From a bacterium (lineage in GTDB: Bacteria; Auribacterota; UBA3054): 10,379 nt of DNA. Location: positions 1 to 10,379 of the forward strand of contig JAFSWV010000070.1 in assembly GCA_017444325.1 (NCBI GenBank). Direction: 5' to 3'. This document shows positions 1 through 5,697 of this stretch, one piece after another (position 1 is the stretch's first letter; each line of letters starts with the position of its first letter). The notes under the pieces are model-generated. The model searched no databases and was not told where the DNA came from. It saw nothing but the letters and a program-made list of their open reading frames with translations. The position numbers were made by a program, and so were the translations under genes.

Positions 1-393
1 GCGAAGGAAGAGGAGAAGAAAACTCCGGCCATCGCCGTCAATACGGAAGACACTGAAGTTCCCGAAGAATATGAAAAATCTCTTGGCAGCACTTCGCAGT
101 GCATGATGAACAGCGGCATGTACGTCATAAAAGTTGACGCCATCATGCAGAAGAGAAACAAACGGTTGAAAGCCAACTACGGAATGCTGATCACCAACAC
201 TCAGAAACTCGGCCCGGGAGAACTGGCGGGTCTGGAATCGAACGACGTGCTTCTTGAGATAGGCGGCTTGAAAGTCGATTCCGTCGCGACCTACACCTAC
301 GCCATGAACAAAGCTTACAGCTCCGGCAAGACGATCCCGATGAAATATATGCGCGGAGACGAAATATTCGAGACTAATGTTACTTTAAAATAA
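1..393 (+). CDS. PDZ-domain protein, C-terminal part (5' end outside window)
   Basis: The reading frame is open from base 1 to the TAA at 391-393, giving 130 visible residues; the true start lies upstream, and the internal ATG at 103 is not a credible start. The first ~30 residues are acidic and lysine-rich, resembling a linker. The rest looks like one PDZ domain: a Gly-Met-Leu-Ile strand after YG, then a GPGELAGL segment and NDVLLEIGG, matching the usual 'G-s-p-A-x-x-A-G-L-x-x-G-D-v-i-l-x-i-n-G' core, and a final strand (EIFETNVTLK) ending the protein. Such C-terminal PDZ domains are typical of HtrA/Deg-type serine proteases and of envelope PDZ proteins without a protease domain; the visible part cannot separate these. 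PDZ domains bind peptide C-termini or exposed hydrophobic ends. ileS follows after 16 nt, so they are probably co-transcribed. Confidence 0.75.
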   Translation, partial: AKEEEKKTPAIAVNTEDTEVPEEYEKSLGSTSQCMMNSGMYVIKVDAIMQKRNKRLKANYGMLITNTQKLGPGELAGLESNDVLLEIGGLKVDSVATYTYAMNKAYSSGKTIPMKYMRGDEIFETNVTLK

Positions 394-409
394 CCTTAAC
401 CAACCAAAA

Positions 410-3220
410 ATGAGCAAAGAAGAGAAAAACAAGTACCAGGATTCCTTAAACCTGCCGGCCGGAAATTTCCCTATGCGCGGAAACCTTCCCCAGCAGGAAC
501 CAAAACGACTTGAGAAATGGCAGAAAGAGGATCTTTACGGCAAAATCAGAAAAGCCAGAAGCGGCTGCCCTAAGTATGTCCTTCACGACGGCCCGCCTTA
601 CGCCAACGGCAAGATACACAACGGCACCGCCATGAACAAGATCCTGAAAGATATAACCATCCATTATTTGACTATGCAGGGTTATGACGCGCCGTACGTT
701 CCTGGCTGGGATTGCCACGGCCTGCCCATCGAATACGCGCTTTTAAAGAAGCTCGGCAAGACCAAGGATGAAGTCGACCAGGTCGATTTCCGCCGCCAGG
801 CCAGGGAATACGCCAAGAGCTATATTGACATCCAGCGCGCCCAGTTCAAGCGCTTCGGCGTTTTGGGCGAATGGGAGAACCCCTACATAACGATGGACGC
901 CCGCTACGAGGCGGACATCATCAGGTCTTTTGGTGAACTGTACGCCAAAGGTTACGTTTACAAAGGCTGCAAGCCGATACATTGGTGCACGAACTGCGAG
1001 ACCGCTCTGGCGGAATCGGAGATAGAGTATGCTGACGACACTTCGACTTCCATCTACGTGAAGTTCCCCCTGGCGGAAGGGCAGAAGCTTCCCGCCGGAT
1101 TGCCGAAGGAAGCAGCCATCGCTATCTGGACGACTACGCCCTGGACGCTTCCCAGCAACAGGGCTGTCTGCGTCAAATCCGATATTACTTACGGCGTGGT
1201 GGAGTTGGACGGCAAGCCGATCGTTATGGCTGTTGAATTGGTCGCCCCGCTTTTCGCAAAGCTCGGGAAACCGGCTCCGGAAGCTACGGCGGTCTTCCAA
1301 GGCGCTGAGCTGGAGGGCTTGAAGGCCAAGCATCCGATCTTCCCCGATCTCACCGTTCCTGTGGTGATGGACGACTACGTCTCATTGGACACCGGCACCG
1401 GCGTAGTGCACATCGCTCCCGGCCACGGCCAGGAGGACTACGGAGTGGGATTGCGCTACGGCTTGGAAGTCTTCTCTCCTGTCAACGGCAAAGGCCTCTA
1501 TGACGCGAACGTTCCCCAATATCAGGGCATGCATGTCTTCAAGGCCAACGAAGTCATTATAGAAGACCTCGTCAAGAAGGGCATCCTGATCCATCAGGAG
1601 CCGACGACGCACTCTTATCCGCATTGCTGGCGCTGCCACAAGCCCGTCATCTTCCGCGCCACCGACCAGTGGTTCATTGGCGTTGACAGAAACGATATGC
1701 GCAAAAAGGCCCTGGAAGCCATAGAGACCGTCAAATGGGTCCCGGAAGTCAGCAAGCAAAGGATCAAATCCATGCTGGAGCTGAGGCCCGACTGGTGCCT
1801 TTCCCGCCAGCGCATGTGGGGCGTGCCGATCCCGGTCTTCTATTGTGAGAACTGCGGCCAAGAGATCTTAAACGACGAGATCATAAAAAAAGTCGGCGAC
1901 ATGGCTGAGAAAGAGACCTCCGACATCTGGTTCAGCAGGGAAGCCAGTGAACTTCTGCCGGAAGGCACGGTCTGCCCGAAATGCGGCGGCACTCATTTCC
2001 GCAAAGAGAAAGACATCCTGGACGTCTGGTTTGATTCCGGACTTTCCCACAGGGCTGTCTGCGGCCGCAGGGAAAATCTCTACGATCCCGCCGACATGTA
2101 CCTGGAAGGCTCCGACCAGCACCGCGGCTGGTTCCAGGTCTCGCTTCTGACCGGCATTGGTCTTATGGGCTGCGCGCCTTACAAGAAAGTCGTGACGCAC
2201 GGCTGGACGCTGACCGAATCCGGTGAAAAGGAATCGAAGTCCAAAGGCAACTACACCGATCCGGAATTGATGTGCAACCAGCTGGGCGCCGATATTCTGC
2301 GCCTTTGGGTAAGCTCCACGAACTACATGCAGGACGTCATGATCTCCGAGAACATCCTGCGCCAGATCGGCGACGCTTACAGGCGCATCAGGAACACCTT
2401 CAAATATATTCTCGGCAACATTGCGGACTTCGATCCTGAAAAGGACGCTGTTCCGGTCGATCAGTTGAATGAGCTTGACCGCTACATGCTCCACGCCCTG
2501 GAGACGCTGCGCGCGACTGTTACGGAAGCTTACGAGAAGAACGAGTACCACAGAGTTTTCCACGCTCTCTATAATTTCTGTTCCGTCGATCTTTCCGCCC
2601 GCTACTGCGACATATTGAAAGACACGCTTTATGCTGACGCAAAAGATTCTCCCACGAGAAGGGGAGCCCAGACGGTCCTGAGACAGTGCGCCGTCATCCT
2701 TGCGAAACTTTTGGCCCCTGTCCTTGTCTTCACCTGCGAGGAGGTTTGGGAATGTCTTTCCGAATGCGGCTTCTCAAAGGAAGAGGACGGTGAGGAGACC
2801 GTGCATCTCTCCGCCTGGCCCAAGGAAAAGAAAGAATGGCTCGCTCCCGAACTCGCGGCCAAATTCGAAAAACTCTGGTTCATCCGCGACGAAGTCTTAA
2901 AGGAACTCGAAGCGCTGCGCCAGGAGGGCAAGATCGGTTCGGCCCAGGAAGCGGAAGTCACCGTTTGGAGTGACGATCCCGAATGGCAGGAAATTTTGAA
3001 GAGCTATTCCGACAAGTTCGCGAAACTCTTCATCGTTTCCGGAGTGGAAGTGAGTAAGCCCGAAGCCGGGCGAACCGTTGACAAACTCATTGTTTCGGCT
3101 AGAAGATCCCAGAAACCGAAATGCGCCCGCTGCTGGAACTGCAGCGACGACGTAGGCATTGATCCCAATAATCCGGACGTCTGCGCCCGCTGCGCGGAAG
3201 TCTTGAAAAACCAGGCTTAA
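410..3220 (+). CDS. ileS: Isoleucyl-tRNA synthetase (IleRS)
   Basis: This cytosolic class I synthetase charges tRNA-Ile with isoleucine using ATP. Its 936 residues match the length of bacterial IleRS. The N-terminus (LNLPAGNFPMRGNLPQQEP) aligns with the family start and supports the ATG at 410, although no Shine-Dalgarno sequence precedes it. In order: HDGPPYANG plus the HIGH-equivalent at residues 70-73, GWDCHGLPIE, the CP1 editing domain with WTTTPWTLPSN and GTGVVHIAPGHGQEDY, RPDWCLSRQRMWGVPIP, paired cysteines CENC/CPKC, the LDVWFDSG motif, the KMSKS-equivalent at 607-611, the anticodon-binding helical domain, and a C-terminal zinc knuckle (Cys905, 908, 925, 928). Oddly, HIGH reads HNGT and KMSKS reads KESKS. 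The rest of the protein is intact and collinear with bacterial IleRS, so I take it as functional. It is probably co-transcribed with the PDZ gene upstream and the zinc-finger gene downstream. Confidence 0.98.
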   Translation: MSKEEKNKYQDSLNLPAGNFPMRGNLPQQEPKRLEKWQKEDLYGKIRKARSGCPKYVLHDGPPYANGKIHNGTAMNKILKDITIHYLTMQGYDAPYVPGWDCHGLPIEYALLKKLGKTKDEVDQVDFRRQAREYAKSYIDIQRAQFKRFGVLGEWENPYITMDARYEADIIRSFGELYAKGYVYKGCKPIHWCTNCETALAESEIEYADDTSTSIYVKFPLAEGQKLPAGLPKEAAIAIWTTTPWTLPSNRAVCVKSDITYGVVELDGKPIVMAVELVAPLFAKLGKPAPEATAVFQGAELEGLKAKHPIFPDLTVPVVMDDYVSLDTGTGVVHIAPGHGQEDYGVGLRYGLEVFSPVNGKGLYDANVPQYQGMHVFKANEVIIEDLVKKGILIHQEPTTHSYPHCWRCHKPVIFRATDQWFIGVDRNDMRKKALEAIETVKWVPEVSKQRIKSMLELRPDWCLSRQRMWGVPIPVFYCENCGQEILNDEIIKKVGDMAEKETSDIWFSREASELLPEGTVCPKCGGTHFRKEKDILDVWFDSGLSHRAVCGRRENLYDPADMYLEGSDQHRGWFQVSLLTGIGLMGCAPYKKVVTHGWTLTESGEKESKSKGNYTDPELMCNQLGADILRLWVSSTNYMQDVMISENILRQIGDAYRRIRNTFKYILGNIADFDPEKDAVPVDQLNELDRYMLHALETLRATVTEAYEKNEYHRVFHALYNFCSVDLSARYCDILKDTLYADAKDSPTRRGAQTVLRQCAVILAKLLAPVLVFTCEEVWECLSECGFSKEEDGEETVHLSAWPKEKKEWLAPELAAKFEKLWFIRDEVLKELEALRQEGKIGSAQEAEVTVWSDDPEWQEILKSYSDKFAKLFIVSGVEVSKPEAGRTVDKLIVSARRSQKPKCARCWNCSDDVGIDPNNPDVCARCAEVLKNQA

Positions 3221-3223
3221 GAT

Positions 3224-3604
3224 ATGGTCAAAAAATCCAGACTACCCAAGGAAGTCCTTTCTAAACTTCAGAAGGCCCTTTTGAAAAAGCGCGCCCGTCT
3301 TATGGGCAACGTTGAGAAACTGGAGGAGGAATCCTTCATGAATTCCCAGAAAGATTATTCCGGCGACATTTCCGGCTATAAAACTCACATTGCCGACATC
3401 GGCTCCGATGCCTCCGGCATGGAACTGATGCTCGGCTTGGCCAGCAATCAGCAGAAGCTGCTGCAGCAGGTGAACGACGCTCTCGCCCGCATAGAGGATG
3501 GGACCTACGGGCTCTGCCAGATGTGCGGGAAACCGATCCCGCAGGCGAGGCTGGAGGCCATTCCCGAAGCCGAGCTCTGCCTTAACTGCGCGGACAAGAA
3601 TTAA
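3224..3604 (+). CDS. TraR/DksA-family zinc-finger protein
   Basis: A 126-residue protein with a basic N-terminal helix, a predicted helical coiled coil (about residues 8-40 and 65-93) and a C-terminal zinc finger with Cys98, Cys101, Cys119 and Cys122 (CxxC-x17-CxxC), the layout of the TraR/DksA family. DksA itself binds the RNA polymerase secondary channel and, with ppGpp, alters transcription of stable-RNA and amino-acid genes; many short relatives have no assigned role. The coiled-coil tip here reads ADIGSDASG, whereas E. coli DksA has a D-x-x-D-x-A tip, so DksA-like activity cannot be assumed. The start lies 3 nt after the ileS stop, and the TAA overlaps the lspA ATG by one base (TAATG). 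This indicates an operon and possibly translational coupling. No clear ribosome binding site is visible. Confidence 0.9.
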   Translation: MVKKSRLPKEVLSKLQKALLKKRARLMGNVEKLEEESFMNSQKDYSGDISGYKTHIADIGSDASGMELMLGLASNQQKLLQQVNDALARIEDGTYGLCQMCGKPIPQARLEAIPEAELCLNCADKN

Positions 3605-4086
3605 TGGGCGAAAAGTGGAACAGGTGCGCGACTCCCGTCTATCTGGCTGCCAGCGCCGCGATCATTGACCAGCTCAGCAAGTTCGCGGTCAGAAGCTTCA
3701 TAGAACCGGATTCCGTGATTGAGGTCCTTCCTTCGTTCAACCTGACCTTCAGGCTGAATCCCGGAGTGGCCTTTTCCATGCTTGACAACATCAATTACGG
3801 CCACTTTATTCTGGCCGGACTGGCGCTTGTCGTCATCCTTTTCATTCTCTCTTTGTTTTTAAGAGGCAAGGCGCCGAAAAGCCGCGTGGCGACCGCCGCA
3901 TTGGGGCTTATCATGGGAGGCGCATTCGGCAACATGATAGACAGGCTGCTTCCGCCTTATTACGCGGTGGTGGACTTCATAGACCTTTACTACAAGAACT
4001 ACCACTGGCCTGCTTTCAACATCGCCGACAGCTGCATAACGGTGAGCGCCCTGCTTCTAATTATCGTCTGCTGGAAAGAAGACTAA
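3604..4086 (+). CDS. lspA: Lipoprotein signal peptidase (signal peptidase II)
   Basis: LspA is an inner-membrane aspartyl peptidase that removes the signal peptide from prolipoproteins after lipid attachment to the lipobox cysteine; it is the target of globomycin. The protein has 160 residues, the normal length, with four hydrophobic segments near residues 10-28, 64-87, 96-112 and 143-157. Family motifs are present: IDQLSK (Asp22), NPGVAFSML, GGAFGNMIDR (Asn110, Asp113, Arg114), VVDFIDLYY and WPAFNIADS. By family analogy the catalytic pair is Asp124 and Asp142. The start codon shares its A with the preceding TAA stop, which suggests re-initiation by ribosomes leaving the zinc-finger gene. No strong Shine-Dalgarno sequence is seen. 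Its presence implies that the cell makes bacterial lipoproteins. Confidence 0.97.
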   Translation: MGEKWNRCATPVYLAASAAIIDQLSKFAVRSFIEPDSVIEVLPSFNLTFRLNPGVAFSMLDNINYGHFILAGLALVVILFILSLFLRGKAPKSRVATAALGLIMGGAFGNMIDRLLPPYYAVVDFIDLYYKNYHWPAFNIADSCITVSALLLIIVCWKED

Positions 4087-4105
4087 TACGATACTCAGAT
4101 CATCT

Positions 4106-4110
4106 GGAGG
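4106..4110 (+). promoter_or_regulatory. Ribosome binding site of the SGNH hydrolase gene
   Basis: A perfect GGAGG lies 9 nt upstream of the ATG at 4120. It fixes this start and stands out because the upstream genes of the same run lack such a site, suggesting translation of this gene independent of lspA. Confidence 0.75.
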
Positions 4111-4119
4111 TTATTTGAC

Positions 4120-4764
4120 ATGAAATTGGAAAAGAATTCTAAGTTTCTCATTATCGGCGATTCGATTGGTGATTTCGGCCGCGCCCGTCCGGTGGGCGAA
4201 GGTTTGCACGCTGGCCTTGGTACAGGCTTCCCCCGCGTGCTTGACAGCATATTGAGGATAAAAGCTCCGGAATACGGCATAAGAGTTATGAACGTCTGCA
4301 CGAGCGGCGACACATCACAGGCGCTGCTTGACCGCTGGCAGAGCGACGTTATTGATCTCAAGCCCGATTACCTTGCCATTGAGATCGGCATAAACGACGT
4401 CTGGCGTCATTTCGACGAACCGTACAGGAACGAGATCTTCATTTCCGTCGAGGAGTACGCCGCGAATCTTCAGAAAATGGTCGACATTACGAAAGGCTTG
4501 AAAGGTCTTTATTTCATTTCCCCGTACCTGATGGAAACGAACAGACAGGACGCCTTCCGGGCGATGATCGACAAGTATCACGACGCGATGAAAGCGGTGG
4601 CCGAAAAGAACGGCGCGGTGTTCGTTGACCTGCAGGCGGCTTTTGACAAATATTTCGAGCACTTCCACCCGGTCTCGATGAGCTGGGATCGCGTGCATCC
4701 GGATCCGACCGGGCATCTGCTGATAGCCCGTACGATCGCGCAGGCGATCGGCTTAATTGACTAG
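4120..4764 (+). CDS. SGNH/GDSL-type hydrolase, probably cytosolic
   Basis: A 214-residue esterase-fold protein with all four SGNH blocks: GDS with nucleophile Ser15 (block I), the glycine in CTSGDT at residue 63 (block II), GIND with Asn92 (block III) and D-x-x-H with Asp190 and His193 in WDRVHPDPTGH (block V). The family cleaves ester or thioester bonds in lipids, acylated sugars or acylated polysaccharides; the substrate here cannot be read from sequence. No signal peptide or membrane segment is visible, since the protein begins MKLEKNSKF directly before the first beta strand, so a cytosolic location is likely. It follows lspA by 33 nt on the same strand. Its last 12 bases overlap the end of the opposing secreted-protein gene. 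Members with this compact form are often sugar-ester or acyl hydrolases, but that is only a family-level guess. Confidence 0.9.
   Translation: MKLEKNSKFLIIGDSIGDFGRARPVGEGLHAGLGTGFPRVLDSILRIKAPEYGIRVMNVCTSGDTSQALLDRWQSDVIDLKPDYLAIEIGINDVWRHFDEPYRNEIFISVEEYAANLQKMVDITKGLKGLYFISPYLMETNRQDAFRAMIDKYHDAMKAVAEKNGAVFVDLQAAFDKYFEHFHPVSMSWDRVHPDPTGHLLIARTIAQAIGLID
4733..4750. terminator. Hairpin at the convergent gene junction, possible weak terminator
   Basis: A perfect 7-bp stem (CGATCGC / GCGATCG) encloses a 4-nt loop. It lies inside the last codons of the SGNH gene and begins 2 nt beyond the stop of the opposing secreted-protein gene, so it could act on transcripts from either side. There is no proper T-run on either strand; only CTTAATT follows on the plus strand. 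An intrinsic terminator is therefore uncertain, and chance is possible because the stem is built from the palindrome CGATCG. Confidence 0.3.
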
Positions 4765-5697
4765 CAGTCCGTAGAAAAGCGCGCCGGCGATGGAGCGTTT
4801 GACGAAATCCCGGCGTTCCTCAGGAGAAAGCTCCTTCTTCTGCCTGGCGGCGATCATGGCTTTCTCTTTGGCCTGAGCTTTTTCTATAGCTTCCTTTTTT
4901 GCCTTGTCTTCAGCCGCGCCGCGGCCCTGGTTTACGTATGCGATGTCTTTGTAGTAAACCTCCGGGTGAACGGCGACAAAGGTCCTGAAAGGCTTGCTGC
5001 CTACGATGCGCTCCATGTTGACAGGACGCTTGATGGGATATTTGAACGGCAGCCACCAGGAAAAATTGTAAGAACCGAAGTCGGAGTTTACTGCCGAGGA
5101 CTGCAGCCTTATGGCTTTGGTGGTGTTTTTAATAAGCGGCTTGCCGGAATCGTCCCTGGTGTTGAAGAAAAGGTCTACGTTTACTTCCGGGCGCTCAAAG
5201 CAGATGGTCTGGGGAAGCTTGTAATCGCTGACGCATTTGCAAGCCTTGACTCTTACGCCGTCGCTGGATAGGAGCGTGAAATGATCTGCGATATTCGCAG
5301 GTATTTTCACTTCGTTTTGCATGTCCAGAAAATTGTTCCTCAATTGGAAGGTAAGGCGGAATCCGAAGCCGTTGGTCAGTATCTGTTTGTATTTGGCGCC
5401 CCATTTTTTAAGGAAGGCCGCACGGTCTTTCGGCGCGGGATCCTCGGAGACAAAAAGTTCCGCCATCTCGGCTTCCGCAAGGATTGGGTGCATGATGACG
5501 ATCACTTCTTTCAAATTGTTCGTCATGTTGTAATATGAGCAGACGTCGTCGCGGTACTTGATTATCTGCTGGCGGGGAGTGAGAACGGGTTTAGGCTCCT
5601 CCTCGATCACAACGCGGGCTTCTTCATAATCGTTCGTTTCCTCAGCCGCAACCACAAGCGGAGAGAAAAGAAGCAGGAGCAGGAAAAACTTTTTCAT
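4753..5697 (-). CDS. Secreted protein of unknown function
   Basis: I do not recognise a family for this 314-residue protein. It starts with a clear Sec signal peptide: MKK, a leucine/phenylalanine-rich core, then VVAA with likely cleavage after Ala18; there is no lipobox cysteine, so it is not an LspA substrate. An acidic linker (about 19-40) with EEEPKP follows, then a mixed alpha/beta body (about 42-245) containing a few cysteines (CSYY, KACKC, TIC) and an aromatic stretch NFSWWLPFKYP near residues 213-223. From about 250 to 298 there is a highly charged Lys/Glu/Ala-rich predicted helix, then a short hydrophobic end (SIAGALFYGLLVN). Its ATG directly follows the exporter's TAA (TAAATG), with an AGGA site inside the exporter's last codons, so the two are probably translationally coupled. 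A periplasmic or envelope role linked to the exporter is an inference only. Confidence 0.85.
   Translation of the reverse strand: MKKFFLLLLLFSPLVVAAEETNDYEEARVVIEEEPKPVLTPRQQIIKYRDDVCSYYNMTNNLKEVIVIMHPILAEAEMAELFVSEDPAPKDRAAFLKKWGAKYKQILTNGFGFRLTFQLRNNFLDMQNEVKIPANIADHFTLLSSDGVRVKACKCVSDYKLPQTICFERPEVNVDLFFNTRDDSGKPLIKNTTKAIRLQSSAVNSDFGSYNFSWWLPFKYPIKRPVNMERIVGSKPFRTFVAVHPEVYYKDIAYVNQGRGAAEDKAKKEAIEKAQAKEKAMIAARQKKELSPEERRDFVKRSIAGALFYGLLVN

Noticed and set aside
103..393. A complete 96-residue protein starting at the ATG at 103
   Set aside because: The same frame is open to the window edge with plausible coding sequence, and the ATG has no ribosome site, so this is the tail of a longer gene.
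1868..2563. 231-codon open frame on the minus strand inside ileS
   Set aside because: It is antisense to conserved IleRS regions including the KMSKS loop and has no recognisable domain; a shadow frame.
4096..4106. CAGATCATCTG inverted repeat before the SGNH gene as an operator or hairpin
   Set aside because: Arms are only 5 nt with a 1-nt centre, too short to fold and likely by chance; it also runs into the ribosome binding site.
4115..4143. TTGACA at 4115-4120 as a -35 promoter element
   Set aside because: It overlaps the SGNH start codon and no -10-like hexamer lies at the right spacing downstream (TCTAAG at 4138-4143).
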